From: Falsiroseomonas sp041690465
Lineage (GTDB): Bacteria > Pseudomonadota > Alphaproteobacteria > Acetobacterales > Acetobacteraceae
Direction of reading: 5' to 3'
Assembly: GCF_041690465.1 (NCBI RefSeq)
Contig: NZ_JAWLHG010000022.1
Span: 16,971 to 80,970, forward strand
Length of the DNA stretch: 64,000 nucleotides
Part shown: positions 31,224 to 40,529 of the stretch, in pieces
Layout of the letters: the number at the start of each line of letters is the position of its first letter
How positions within the stretch are numbered: the first letter of the stretch is position 1
Program-made: the position numbers and the translations under genes
The notes under the pieces: model-generated
The model's input: only the letters and a program-made list of their open reading frames with translations
Databases searched by the model: none
Told to the model about the DNA's origin: nothing

Positions 31224-34199
31224 ATGTCCGTCACGGTATCCGGGACGATACCGGACACCATTTTCGAGAATGCCCGTCCCGGCGACTGGGAAGCCACGCT
31301 CCGCTTGTCCGGCGGCGTGCTCGAAGCCGTGCTCACCGGCCCGGACGCCATGCGCTTCGAGCCGGTGTTCGATCGCGCGCGGCAGACGCTCACCCTCGCG
31401 CCTGTCGAGGCCTTCGACTCCGAGGCGCTGGGCCCCGCGGTCTTTGCCTTCGGCCTGTCGGTGCGCACCGCCGCTGGCTGGCAGGCGGTGGGTGACGGCT
31501 GGCAGGTGGCGCTGCTCGACCTCGACGACACGCCGCCCACCGGCCTCGCCTGGCTCAGCGGCGGCACGGTGCTGGCGAATGATGTCGGCGCGCCCATCGG
31601 CACTGTCATCGGCACCGACCCGGATACCGAAACGCCGCTGACCTACCAGGTCGCCTGGCCGGATTCGGCCTATTTCCGCATGGTCGGCGACGTGCTGACG
31701 CTGCTGCCGGGCGTGGACCTGCTCGCCTTCGCCGGCCTCACGCGGGAGGTGATGGTCGAGGCCTGGGACGGCCGCAATCCGCCCGTCGCCTACCTGCTCC
31801 CGGTCACCGTGCTCGCGCCCGGCCCGGCTGTGCTCCTGCAGGAGGGGACCGAGGCGGGCGAGACGCTCGACGGCAGCGCCGGCGCCGACCTGGTGCTCGG
31901 GTTCGGTGGGGATGACAGGCTCAGCGGTGGCAACGGCAACGACATCCTGGAAGGTGGCGATGGAGCCGACACGCTGGATGGCGGGCTCGGCAACGACACG
32001 CTGGACGGCGGTGCGAATGCCGACAGCATCGTCGGCGGAGCCAGCACTGGCGGCAACGACATCCTCCGTGGCGGCGACGGCGACGACACGCTGCGCGGGC
32101 TGAACGGCACCGACACGCTGGATGGCGGCGCCGGCCGTGACATCGTGGATGGCGGCACCGGTGACGACCTCCTCCACGGCGGCGACGGCAATGACCGCCT
32201 GCTGGGGCGCGCCGGCTTCGACACGCTGCACGGCGGCGATGGCGACGACGTGCTGGATGCAAGCACCGAGGACGATCTGCTCGACGGCGGCGCGGGCAAC
32301 GATCAGCTGCTCGGCGGCCTCGGCAACGACACGCTGTTCGGCGGGGAGGGGGCGGACACGCTCGATGGTTGGGAGGGCGCGGACAGCTTGGCCGGAGCCG
32401 AGGGCGACGACATCTATCTGCTCGAAGATGACGGCGACCTGGTGCTGGAACTGCCCGATGAGGGCTTCGACACCATGGTGGTGCGCTACCTCGCCACCAT
32501 CCTGCCGGGGATCGAGCGTCTGCGGATCCGTGAGGGCGCCGGCGACCTGGCTGCCTACGGCGCCGCGCTGGCCGACCAGCTCGTCGGGAACGAGGGAAAC
32601 AACCTTCTCCGTGGCGAGGGGGGCGCCGACACGCTGGAGGGCGCGAGCGGTGACGATACGCTGGAGGGCGGCGCGGATGCTGCCCTGCTGCTCGGCGGCG
32701 GCGGCAACGACCTGCTGTTCGGAGCCGATGACGAGGACACCCTCTTCGGTGAGGCCGGCGACGACCTCCTGTTCGGTGAGGCCGGCGCCGACAGCCTCGA
32801 TGGCGGCGCCGGATCCGACACGCTGCATGGCGGCGCAGGCAACGACACGCTGTTCGGCTCCGCGGGGCCGGACAGCCTCTCCGGCGGAGATGGGGATGAT
32901 TGGCTCGACGGCGGCACCGAAGCCGACACGCTGCTGGGTGGCGGGGGGCGCGATACGCTTTTGGGCAGCGAGGGCGACGACCGGCTGGCGGGCGAGGCCG
33001 GTGACGACTTGCTGGAAGGCGGCACCGGTGCGGACACGCTGGAAGGCGGCGCCGGCGCCGACACGCTGCGCGGCATCGCGGGGCGCGGATCCCTGCTGGG
33101 CGGCGACGGCGACGACCTGCTGCTGGGTGGCGCCAACGCCGACACCCTCGACGGCGGCGAAGGCCCCGATACGCTGGACGGCGGTGGCGGCGCCGACAGC
33201 CTCGCCGGCGGCGCCGGCAATGACTGGCAGCACGGGCAGGCCGGCGACGACACGCTCGCCGGCGATGCGGGGGACGACTTCCTCGAGGGCGGCGACGGCA
33301 ATGACCGCCTGGAGGGCGGCCTCGGCAACGACATGCTGCTGGGCGGCGAAGGGGCCGATTCGCTGCTCGCCGGCCAGGGGAGCGACGTGCTCGCGGGCGG
33401 CCGCGGCAATGACCTGCTGGAAGGCGGTGGCGGCAACGATCTGGTGATGGGCGAGGATGGCGACGACCTGCTGCGCGGCAATGCCAATGACGACACGCTG
33501 GTCGGCGGGCTCGGCGCCGATACGCTGGAGGGCGGGCCGGGCCGCGACCGGCTGGACGGCGGTGGCGGCAACGACCTGCTGCGGGCCGGCCCCGATGGCG
33601 GTGCGGAACTGCGCGGCGGCGAGGGCGCGGACACGCTGGACGCCACTGGCAGCACCGGTGCGGGCAACCTGCTGTTCGGCGGGCTGGGCGACGACACCTA
33701 TCTCGTGCGCGGTCCGCAAGACCGCGTGCTGGAGGAGCCGGGGGCCGGCATCGACACTGTCGGCGTCTCGATGTCGGGCGGCATCTATGCGCTGCCTGCG
33801 AATGTCGAGGTTCTGGCGCTGCTCGGCGGCGTGGTCGCGGGCTACGGCAATGGGCTCGCCAACCTGATCACGGGGAACGGGGCAGCGAACCTGCTGGCCG
33901 GCGGCGGCGCGGCCGACACGCTCGATGGCGGGGCGGGCGACGACACGCTGCTGGGCGGCGCGGGGGAGGATGTGTTCGCGCTACGCGGCGAGGCAGGGCG
34001 CGACCGGATCGCCGATTTCGCGCCGGGCCTCGATGTGCTGCTGCTGGTCGGCACCGGCCATCACAGCGCCGCTGCCGCTCTCGCCGAGATCCGCGCCGTG
34101 GGAGGGGGGCTGGAACTCGCCTTTCCCCTCGGCGGGTCGGTGCTGATCGAGGGCCTCGGCCCTGGCGCGATCCGCGTGCAGGACATCCTTATCGGCTGA
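31224..34199 (+). CDS. RTX-repeat calcium-binding secreted protein
   Basis: A 991-residue protein with no N-terminal signal peptide. Residues about 1-210 are a beta-rich domain with cadherin-like features (SVTVSGTIPDTIFENA, GTVIGTDPDTETPLTYQV, LTREVMVEAWDG). Most of the rest consists of glycine-aspartate nonapeptides of the GGxGxDxLx type, in blocks around residues 215-400, 450-810 and 880-915, interrupted by IERLRI- and NVEVLALLG-type spacers. Such proteins leave by type I secretion, using a C-terminal signal, and fold on calcium binding. No ABC/HlyD secretion genes are in the window. The activity is not determinable; it may be a surface or S-layer-like structural protein. Confidence 0.88.
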   Translation: MSVTVSGTIPDTIFENARPGDWEATLRLSGGVLEAVLTGPDAMRFEPVFDRARQTLTLAPVEAFDSEALGPAVFAFGLSVRTAAGWQAVGDGWQVALLDLDDTPPTGLAWLSGGTVLANDVGAPIGTVIGTDPDTETPLTYQVAWPDSAYFRMVGDVLTLLPGVDLLAFAGLTREVMVEAWDGRNPPVAYLLPVTVLAPGPAVLLQEGTEAGETLDGSAGADLVLGFGGDDRLSGGNGNDILEGGDGADTLDGGLGNDTLDGGANADSIVGGASTGGNDILRGGDGDDTLRGLNGTDTLDGGAGRDIVDGGTGDDLLHGGDGNDRLLGRAGFDTLHGGDGDDVLDASTEDDLLDGGAGNDQLLGGLGNDTLFGGEGADTLDGWEGADSLAGAEGDDIYLLEDDGDLVLELPDEGFDTMVVRYLATILPGIERLRIREGAGDLAAYGAALADQLVGNEGNNLLRGEGGADTLEGASGDDTLEGGADAALLLGGGGNDLLFGADDEDTLFGEAGDDLLFGEAGADSLDGGAGSDTLHGGAGNDTLFGSAGPDSLSGGDGDDWLDGGTEADTLLGGGGRDTLLGSEGDDRLAGEAGDDLLEGGTGADTLEGGAGADTLRGIAGRGSLLGGDGDDLLLGGANADTLDGGEGPDTLDGGGGADSLAGGAGNDWQHGQAGDDTLAGDAGDDFLEGGDGNDRLEGGLGNDMLLGGEGADSLLAGQGSDVLAGGRGNDLLEGGGGNDLVMGEDGDDLLRGNANDDTLVGGLGADTLEGGPGRDRLDGGGGNDLLRAGPDGGAELRGGEGADTLDATGSTGAGNLLFGGLGDDTYLVRGPQDRVLEEPGAGIDTVGVSMSGGIYALPANVEVLALLGGVVAGYGNGLANLITGNGAANLLAGGGAADTLDGGAGDDTLLGGAGEDVFALRGEAGRDRIADFAPGLDVLLLVGTGHHSAAAALAEIRAVGGGLELAFPLGGSVLIEGLGPGAIRVQDILIG

Positions 34200-34211
34200 G
34201 ACCCGGCCGGA

Positions 34212-34994
34212 TCAGCGCACCAGGTCGCGATAGGCGTGCCAGGTGGCGTGGCCGATCAGCGGCAGCACCAGTGCCAGGCCAAGGAAGAACGGCACCAGCG
34301 CCATCGCGGTGAACACCACGATCAGGCCCGCCCAGAACGCCATCGCGCGCCAGTTGTCGAGCGTCGCGCGGATCGAAACCACCACCGCCTCGATCGCGGA
34401 AATGTCGCGGTCCACGATCATCGGGATGGACACCGCCGAAACCGCGAAGGCGATCGAGGCGAGCACGAAGCCCACCCCGGTGCCGACGACCAGGAAGGGC
34501 AGCAGCTGGTCGGAGCGCAGCAGCGCCAGCGGCAGTTGCTCGATGGAAGGCGAGAAGCCGAGGCCGAAGAACACCATGAACAGCAACCCGGCCATACGCA
34601 CCCAGAACAGGTTGATGATCAGCAGCACCGCGCCCATCAGGGTGAGCTGCGGGGCGTTGCGGCGGAAGGCCATGAAGGCGATGGGCAACGAGATCGGCTC
34701 GCCAAGCTCACGCCGCCGGCTGGTCTCGTAGAGGCCGGCGCCGAGCAGCGGCGCCACCAGGAAGAAGCCGGCCACGGCCGGCAGCACGGCCCACATCGCA
34801 TCGACCGCGATCAGCAGCAGCACCAGCGCCCAGCCCGCGGCCACCACCGCGCCGCCGTAGAAGAAGCCGATATGCGGCGCGGCCATCAGGTCGCGCCAGC
34901 CGGCCTCCACCCATTTCCACGGCCGGTCCTTCGAGACGAGGCGGATCTGCGTCGGCGCGGCCGGGCCGGCAGGCTCGACGATGTCGTTGGGCAT
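34212..34994 (-). CDS. DUF2189 family membrane protein
   Basis: A 260-residue protein with about six membrane helices after a short soluble N-terminus. WVEAGWRDLMAAPHIGFFYG and GLYETSRRRELGEP fit DUF2189, and the helices FYGGAVVAAGWALVLLLIAVDA, LPAVAGFFLVAPLLGA and FWAGLIVVFTAMALVPFFL are clear. Its function is unknown. It is divergent from ccoN, and the perfect FNR box lies in the shared gap, so oxygen-dependent control of both is plausible. It is convergent with the RTX gene with only 12 bases between stops. Confidence 0.85.
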   Translation of the reverse strand: MPNDIVEPAGPAAPTQIRLVSKDRPWKWVEAGWRDLMAAPHIGFFYGGAVVAAGWALVLLLIAVDAMWAVLPAVAGFFLVAPLLGAGLYETSRRRELGEPISLPIAFMAFRRNAPQLTLMGAVLLIINLFWVRMAGLLFMVFFGLGFSPSIEQLPLALLRSDQLLPFLVVGTGVGFVLASIAFAVSAVSIPMIVDRDISAIEAVVVSIRATLDNWRAMAFWAGLIVVFTAMALVPFFLGLALVLPLIGHATWHAYRDLVR

Positions 34995-35062
34995 GGCGGC
35001 ACTCCTCCCCAGGGGTCCTCACCCTGTGGCGCGACATTAGGCGGAGTGCAGTGCAGCAGGAC

Positions 35063-35076
35063 TTGATCCTGATCAA
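35063..35076. promoter_or_regulatory. FNR/FixK (anaerobox) binding site
   Basis: TTGATCCTGATCAA is an exact match to the FNR/FixK consensus TTGATnnnnATCAA. It lies 97 bases before the ccoN start and 69 bases from the divergent DUF2189 start. This is the classic control site of cbb3 oxidase operons under low oxygen. Confidence 0.9.
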
Positions 35077-35172
35077 GGACGCCTCCCGCAATGGGAGGTC
35101 TTCTGCCGCCACGTGCCGGTCGGTTCCCGACTCGGCTTTCGCCCCTGGGCGCGCGGAGGGAGAGACCACCTC

Positions 35173-36681
35173 ATGTCAGCAACAGGCTACGCCGCAGGGC
35201 TGGCCGAACCCGCAACGGGCGCGCCGAGCGCCGTGCGGGTCGATGCCTATGTGGAGGCGCCGATTCGCGCCTTCGCCATCGCCACCGTCTTCTGGGGCGT
35301 GGTGGGCTTCCTCATGGGGGTGCTCATCGCCTCCCAGCTCGCTTGGCCACTGCTGAACCTCGATCTCGAATGGACCACCTTCGGGCGGTTGCGCCCGGTG
35401 CATACCAGCGCCGTGATCTTCGCCTTCGGTGGCAATGCACTGATTTGCACCAGCCTCTATGTCGTGCAGCGCACCTGCCGCGCGCGGCTGTTCGGCGGGG
35501 AGTCGATGGGGTGGTTCCTGTTCTGGGGCTACCAGTTCTTCATCGTCGCCGCCGCGCTCGGCTACGTGCTCGGCATCAGCCAGGGCAAGGAATACGCCGA
35601 GCCCGAATGGTACGTGGACCTGTGGCTGACCGTTGTGTGGGTGCACTACCTCGTGGCCTTCGGCGGTACCATCACGCGGCGTGAGGAGCCGCATATCTAC
35701 GTGGCGAACTGGTTCTACCTCGCCTTCATCGTCACCGTGGCGATGCTGCACATCGGCAACAACCTCGCGCTGCCGATCACCATGGGGCACGCCAAGAGCT
35801 ACGGCCTGGCGTCCGGCGTGCAGGACGCGATGATCCAGTGGTGGTATGGCCACAATGCGGTGGGCTTCTTCCTGACCGCCGGCTTCCTCGGGATGATGTA
35901 CTACTTCATCCCGAAGCAGGCGGAGCGGCCGGTGTACTCCTACCGCCTGTCCATCGTGCACTTCTGGTCCCTCATCTTCCTCTACATCTGGGCCGGTCCC
36001 CACCACCTGCACTACACCGCCCTGCCGGACTGGGCGCAGACGCTCGGCATGGTGTTCAGCGTGATGCTCTGGATGCCGAGCTGGGGCGGCATGATCAACG
36101 GCGTGATGACGCTGTCGGGCGCGTGGGACAAGTTGCGCACCGACCCGGCGCTGCGCTTCTCCGTCACCGCGGTGGGCTTCTACGGCATGTCCACCTTCGA
36201 AGGCCCGGTGATGTCCATCAAGGCGGTGAACGGCCTCAGCCACTACACCGACTGGACCATCGGCCACGTACATTCCGGCGCCATGGGCTGGGTCGGCTTC
36301 ATCACCTTCGGGGCGATGTACTGGCTGTTCCCGAAGCTCTGGGCGAAGCGGGGGATGTACTCCGAGAAGCTGATCTCCTGGCACTTCTGGATCGCGACGC
36401 TGGGCATCGTCCTCTACATCACCGCGATGTGGGTGTCGGGCATCCTGCAGGGCCTGATGTGGCGCGCCTATGACGAGAACGGCTTCCTGCAGTACAGCTT
36501 CATCGAGACCGTCGCGGCGATGCACCCGTACTACGTGATCCGCATGATGGGTGGCGTGCTCTACCTCACCGGCGCGCTGATCATGGTCTACAACCTCTGG
36601 ATGACCGTCACCCGCGGCGAGCGCTCGGAGGCGGTCGCCGCCCCCGCGCCGATCGCCGCCGTGCCGGCCGCCGCCGCGTGA
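35173..36681 (+). CDS. ccoN: cbb3-type cytochrome c oxidase subunit I
   Basis: A 502-residue membrane haem-copper oxidase catalytic subunit with about twelve helices. Haem and copper ligand motifs are visible: RLRPVHTSAVIFAFGGNAL (low-spin haem His), WWYGHNAVGFFLTAGFLG (CuB His), AGPHHLHYTALPDW (CuB His-His) and HYTDWTIGHVHSGAMGWVGF (haem His). The ATG at 35173 follows GGAGGGAGAG. It reduces oxygen with high affinity using electrons from CcoO and CcoP. First gene of the FNR-controlled operon. Confidence 0.96.
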   Translation: MSATGYAAGLAEPATGAPSAVRVDAYVEAPIRAFAIATVFWGVVGFLMGVLIASQLAWPLLNLDLEWTTFGRLRPVHTSAVIFAFGGNALICTSLYVVQRTCRARLFGGESMGWFLFWGYQFFIVAAALGYVLGISQGKEYAEPEWYVDLWLTVVWVHYLVAFGGTITRREEPHIYVANWFYLAFIVTVAMLHIGNNLALPITMGHAKSYGLASGVQDAMIQWWYGHNAVGFFLTAGFLGMMYYFIPKQAERPVYSYRLSIVHFWSLIFLYIWAGPHHLHYTALPDWAQTLGMVFSVMLWMPSWGGMINGVMTLSGAWDKLRTDPALRFSVTAVGFYGMSTFEGPVMSIKAVNGLSHYTDWTIGHVHSGAMGWVGFITFGAMYWLFPKLWAKRGMYSEKLISWHFWIATLGIVLYITAMWVSGILQGLMWRAYDENGFLQYSFIETVAAMHPYYVIRMMGGVLYLTGALIMVYNLWMTVTRGERSEAVAAPAPIAAVPAAAA

Positions 36682-36695
36682 AGGAGGGCGGGAAG

Positions 36696-37424
36696 ATGAA
36701 ATGGTTCAACCACGCAGTCATCGAGAAGAACGTGGTGCTGATGGGCGTGCTCACGCTCATCACTGTCTCGATCGGCGGGCTCGCGCAGATCGTGCCGCTG
36801 TTCACCGTGGCCACCACGATCGAGCGGGTGGAGGGCGTGCGCCCCTACACCCCGCTCGAACTTGCCGGACGCAACATCTACGTGCGGGAGGGCTGCTACA
36901 CCTGCCACAGCCAGATGGTGCGCCCCTTCCGCGACGAGCTGGAGCGCTACGGCCACTTCAGCCTGGCCGCGGAGAGCATGTATGACCATCCCTTCCAGTG
37001 GGGCTCGAAGCGCTCGGGGCCGGACCTCGCGCGCGTCGGCGGCCGCTACTCCGATGACTGGCAGGCGGCGCATCTGCGCAGCCCGCGCGCGGTGGTGCCG
37101 GAAAGCATCATGCCGCCCTACGCCTTTCTCGACCGGCCGCTAGACTACGCGGACATCGCCGATCACCTGCGTGCGCAGCGAGCGATCGGCGTGCCCTACA
37201 CGGACGAGATGATCGCGAACGCCCGCGCCGACCTCGAGGCGCAGGCGCGGCCCGACAACGACCCCTCCGGCTACCAGGGCCGCTACGCCCGCGCCCGCCA
37301 GGGCGCCTTCGACGGTGATCCGAACACCGTCACCGAGATGGACGCGGTGGTCGCCTATCTGCAGATGCTCGGCACGCTCGTGCAGTTCCGCGACGTGACC
37401 CCCGAGCAGCTACGGCAGCAGTGA
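36696..37424 (+). CDS. ccoO: cbb3-type cytochrome c oxidase subunit II (mono-haem)
   Basis: A 242-residue membrane-anchored cytochrome. One N-terminal helix (VLMGVLTLITVSIGGLAQIV) is followed by a single c-haem site REGCYTCHSQMVRPF and the family segment YGHFSLAAESMYDHPFQWGSKRSGPDLARVG. The ATG at 36696 is preferred because AAGGAGG at 36681-36687 sits eight bases upstream; that site overlaps the ccoN stop. Confidence 0.96.
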   Translation: MKWFNHAVIEKNVVLMGVLTLITVSIGGLAQIVPLFTVATTIERVEGVRPYTPLELAGRNIYVREGCYTCHSQMVRPFRDELERYGHFSLAAESMYDHPFQWGSKRSGPDLARVGGRYSDDWQAAHLRSPRAVVPESIMPPYAFLDRPLDYADIADHLRAQRAIGVPYTDEMIANARADLEAQARPDNDPSGYQGRYARARQGAFDGDPNTVTEMDAVVAYLQMLGTLVQFRDVTPEQLRQQ

Positions 37425-37435
37425 GGAGGATGGCG

Positions 37436-37612
37436 ATGCTCGAGACGCTGGCCTCCCTGCAATCCACGCTCTCCACGTTGTGGGTGGCGTGGTTCTTCCT
37501 CCTGTTCACCGGGATCATCCTCTACGTGATGGCCCCCTGGCGGAAGCGCCGCTACGAGCGCGCGGGCGAGATCCCGCTGCGCGACGAGCCGCCCTCCTCC
37601 CGTCAGCGCTGA
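37436..37612 (+). CDS. ccoQ: cbb3-type oxidase small subunit CcoQ
   Basis: A 58-residue single-helix protein (WVAWFFLLFTGIILYVMAPWRKRR...). The WRKRRYE basic segment after the helix and the position between ccoO and ccoP identify CcoQ/FixQ, which stabilises the complex. The ATG at 37436 is preferred because AGGAGG at 37424-37429 lies six bases before it; in-frame GTG 37421 and ATG 37430 are alternatives. Confidence 0.9.
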   Translation: MLETLASLQSTLSTLWVAWFFLLFTGIILYVMAPWRKRRYERAGEIPLRDEPPSSRQR

Positions 37613-37625
37613 GGGATCGCCTTAG

Positions 37626-38498
37626 ATGCCGACCAAGATCGAGAAGGATGCCCTGACGGGCACCGACACCACCGGCCACGAATGGGACGGGCTGAAGGAG
37701 CTGAACACGCCGCTCCCGAAGTGGTGGCTCTACGTGATGTACGCGACCATCGCCTTCTCCGCGGTGTGGGTGGTGCTCTACCCGGCCTTCCCCATCCAGG
37801 GCTGGACCGGCACCACCGGCTGGATCGCGCGCGAAGCGGTGGTGCAGGAGGTCGCCGCCGCGGACGAACGCATGGGCCCGATGATGAGCCGCATCCGCGC
37901 GGCCACGCCGCAGCAGATCGCGGCCGATCCCGAACTGCGCTCCTTCGCGATGGCGGGCGGGCGCATCGCCTTCGCCAACAACTGCGCCGCCTGCCACGGC
38001 GCCGGTGGCCAGGGTGCCGTCGGCGGTTTCCCGAGCCTGGCGGATGACGACTGGCTGTGGGGCGGCACGCATGAGGCGATCCGCGCAACCATCCAGCACG
38101 GCATCCGCGCCGGCGAAAGCGACGAGGAGCGCACCAGCATGATGCCGCGCTTCGTCGCCGATGGTGTGCTGACCACGGCGCAGGCGGCCGACACGGCGGA
38201 ATTCGTGCTGAGCCTCAGCGGCCGTTCCACCGACGCGGCCGGGGTGGAGCGCGGCAAGGCGCTCTACGCCGAGAACTGCGCCTCCTGCCACGGCGAGAAC
38301 GGCGAGGGCAATCGCGACCTCGGCGCGCCGCGGCTGTCCGACCAGGTGTGGCTGCACGCATCCGACAAGGCGGCGATCGCCCGCTACATCGGCAATCCGC
38401 GAATGGGCGTGATGCCCTCCTGGGGCGGGCGGCTGGATGCGGCGACGGTGAACATGCTCACCGTCTACGTGCACGCACTGGGCGGCGGCGAGAACTGA
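37626..38498 (+). CDS. ccoP: cbb3-type cytochrome c oxidase subunit III (dihaem)
   Basis: A 290-residue membrane-anchored dihaem cytochrome c that feeds electrons to CcoO and CcoN. EWDGLKELNTPLPKWWLYVMYATI is the typical N-terminus and helix, with WTGTTGW after it. The two c-haem sites are CAACHG and CASCHG, with axial-Met segments in MMPRF and GVMPSWGG. The stop is followed by ccoG after a 28-base gap. Confidence 0.96.
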   Translation: MPTKIEKDALTGTDTTGHEWDGLKELNTPLPKWWLYVMYATIAFSAVWVVLYPAFPIQGWTGTTGWIAREAVVQEVAAADERMGPMMSRIRAATPQQIAADPELRSFAMAGGRIAFANNCAACHGAGGQGAVGGFPSLADDDWLWGGTHEAIRATIQHGIRAGESDEERTSMMPRFVADGVLTTAQAADTAEFVLSLSGRSTDAAGVERGKALYAENCASCHGENGEGNRDLGAPRLSDQVWLHASDKAAIARYIGNPRMGVMPSWGGRLDAATVNMLTVYVHALGGGEN

Positions 38499-38526
38499 GC
38501 GCGCGGCCCGTCCCGGAGAGACGATC

Positions 38527-40041
38527 ATGAACGACGTCACGGCCAAGAGGAAGCTGCAACCGGCGGGGAAGATCCCCGCCGCGGACCAGCCGCTCTACGC
38601 CAACCGCCAGAAGGTCTATCCGAAGGCGGTCTCCGGGCCGGTGCGGCGCGCGAAATGGGCGGTGCTCGCGCTGTGCCTTGCGGTCTACTACCTCGTGCCG
38701 TGGCTGCGCTGGGACCGCGGGCCGACCGCGCCGGACCAGGCCGTGCTGGTGGATATGGAACACGGCCGGCTCTATTTCTTCTTCTTCGAGATATGGCCGC
38801 AGGAGGTCTACTTCCTCACCGGCCTGCTGATCCTCGGCGCGATCGGACTGTTCGCGGCGACCAGCCTGTTCGGCCGCGTCTGGTGCGGCTTCGCCTGCCC
38901 GCAGACGGTCTGGACCGACCTGTTCATGTGGGTCGAAAGCAAGATCCAGGGCGACCGCAACGAGCGCATGCGCCTCGACAAGGCGCCATGGACGGCGGAG
39001 AAGTGGCGCAAGAAGGCGCTGACCCATGCCGCCTGGGTGGCGATCGCGGCAGCCACCGGCGGCGCGTGGATCATGTATTTCAACGATGCGCCGACGGTGA
39101 CGGTGGAGATCCTCACCGGGCAGGCCAGCGCCCAGGTCTATTTCTTCTTCGGCCTGTTCACCTTCACCACCTACCTCCTTGCCGGCTGGGCGCGCGAGCA
39201 GGTCTGCACCTACATGTGCCCATGGCCGCGCTTCCAGGCCGCGATGCTGGACGAGAACTCGCTCGTCGTCTCCTACCGCGCCTGGCGTGGCGAGCCGCGC
39301 GGCAAGCTGAAGGAAGAAGGGCGCGGCGACTGCGTGGATTGCCGCGCCTGCGTCAATGTCTGCCCGACCGGCATCGACATCCGCGACGGCCAGCAGCTGG
39401 AATGCATCGGCTGCGGCCTCTGCATCGATGCCTGCGACGACATCATGAAGAAGCTTGATCGCCCGACAGGGCTGATCGCCTTCGAGACGCTGAAGAACAT
39501 CGCCGCCTCGGAGGTCGCGACCAAGGCGATCCCGCCCTGCGCCGCGCGCACCCAGGCCGGCATGGGCGTGCGCCATGTGCCGAAGTTCATCCGCGCGCGA
39601 ACGCTGATCTATGCGGGCGTCCTGACCGCCGTGATGGCGGTGATGCTCGGCGCCTGGCTGCTGCGGCAGGAGGTGACGCTGGCGGTGCTGCGCGACCGCG
39701 CGCCGCTCTTCGTCACGCTGGCCGATGGCGGCATCCGCAATGCCTACACGCTGAAGATCGCCAACAAGGCGCGCGAGGCCGGTGAGCTGACGCTGGTGAT
39801 GGAAAGCGCCGCCCCGCTGCGGCTGACGATCCAGGAGGCGGAGGAGATCGGGCCGAACCGCTTCCGCGTCACCACGCGCGGCGACGGCATCACCCAGTGG
39901 CGCGCGCTCGCCACGCGTTCGCCCGGTGCGCGGCAGCCTGAAAGCACGCCGGTGACCTTCCGCCTGCTCGATGCGCGCGGCCGCACGGTGGTGCGGACCA
40001 GCAGCGTCTTCCTCGGCCCGCATGGGGAGACCCGCCGATGA
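38527..40041 (+). CDS. ccoG: cbb3 oxidase maturation ferredoxin CcoG
   Basis: A 504-residue membrane Fe-S protein thought to reduce copper during cbb3 assembly. Seen: YANRQKVYPKAVSGPVRRAKW, several helices, VWCGFACPQTVWTDLF and EQVCTYMCPWPRFQ with paired cysteines, then two 4Fe-4S motifs CVDCRACVNVCP and CIGCGLCIDACD, and a C-terminal immunoglobulin-like domain (NAYTLKIANKAREAGELTL). It overlaps ccoH by four bases. Confidence 0.95.
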   Translation: MNDVTAKRKLQPAGKIPAADQPLYANRQKVYPKAVSGPVRRAKWAVLALCLAVYYLVPWLRWDRGPTAPDQAVLVDMEHGRLYFFFFEIWPQEVYFLTGLLILGAIGLFAATSLFGRVWCGFACPQTVWTDLFMWVESKIQGDRNERMRLDKAPWTAEKWRKKALTHAAWVAIAAATGGAWIMYFNDAPTVTVEILTGQASAQVYFFFGLFTFTTYLLAGWAREQVCTYMCPWPRFQAAMLDENSLVVSYRAWRGEPRGKLKEEGRGDCVDCRACVNVCPTGIDIRDGQQLECIGCGLCIDACDDIMKKLDRPTGLIAFETLKNIAASEVATKAIPPCAARTQAGMGVRHVPKFIRARTLIYAGVLTAVMAVMLGAWLLRQEVTLAVLRDRAPLFVTLADGGIRNAYTLKIANKAREAGELTLVMESAAPLRLTIQEAEEIGPNRFRVTTRGDGITQWRALATRSPGARQPESTPVTFRLLDARGRTVVRTSSVFLGPHGETRR

Positions 40042-40529
40042 GCGACACCACCCGGCCGCGTGACTCCGGCTTCGACCCCAACCGCAGCCGCTGGATTCCC
40101 TGGGCCTTCGTCGGCGCCTTCGCGGTGATCATTGCGGTGAACCTGGTGCTGGTGGTCGCCTCGGTCACCACTTTCACCGGCGTCACCACCGGCCAGTCCT
40201 ATGACCGCGGCCGCGCCTACAACGCCGTGCTGGCGGAGGCGGCGCGTCAGGACGCACTCGGCTGGTCGGCGCGCGTGGCGCTGGACGGCAGCGCGCTGGC
40301 GGTTGCCGTGAACGACCGGGAGGGGCTGCCGGTGGGTGGCCGGATGGAGGGCGTGCTGCTGCGGCCCCTGGAAGGGGTGGAGATCGCACTCGACTTCGTC
40401 GCCGCCGGACCCGGCCGTTTCATCGCCTTCGCCGACACGCCGGCGCGGGGGCAGTGGGAGGCGCGGCTCTCGCTGCACGGCACGCGCGGCCAGCGCCTCG
40501 ACATCCGCCAGCGGGTACTGGTGCGGTGA
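40038..40529 (+). CDS. ccoH: cbb3 oxidase assembly protein CcoH (FixH)
   Basis: A 163-residue protein with one N-terminal helix (RWIPWAFVGAFAVIIAVNLVLVV), followed by the FixH segment GVTTGQSYDRGRAYNAVLAEAARQDALGW and a periplasmic beta domain. It helps assemble the oxidase with CcoI. Start and end overlap its neighbours by four bases each. Confidence 0.92.
   Translation: MSDTTRPRDSGFDPNRSRWIPWAFVGAFAVIIAVNLVLVVASVTTFTGVTTGQSYDRGRAYNAVLAEAARQDALGWSARVALDGSALAVAVNDREGLPVGGRMEGVLLRPLEGVEIALDFVAAGPGRFIAFADTPARGQWEARLSLHGTRGQRLDIRQRVLVR

Noticed and set aside
31167..33719. A very long open frame antisense to the RTX gene (850 codons) rich in Ala, Val, Gln.
   Set aside because: It is a shadow of the GC-rich repeat DNA. 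The plus-strand frame has clear calcium-binding repeats, and the antisense translation has no known motif.
31900..33960. Regularly spaced near-repeats that could look like a CRISPR array.
   Set aside because: They are in-frame repeats of the RTX nonapeptides, degenerate at DNA level and without unique spacers of even length.
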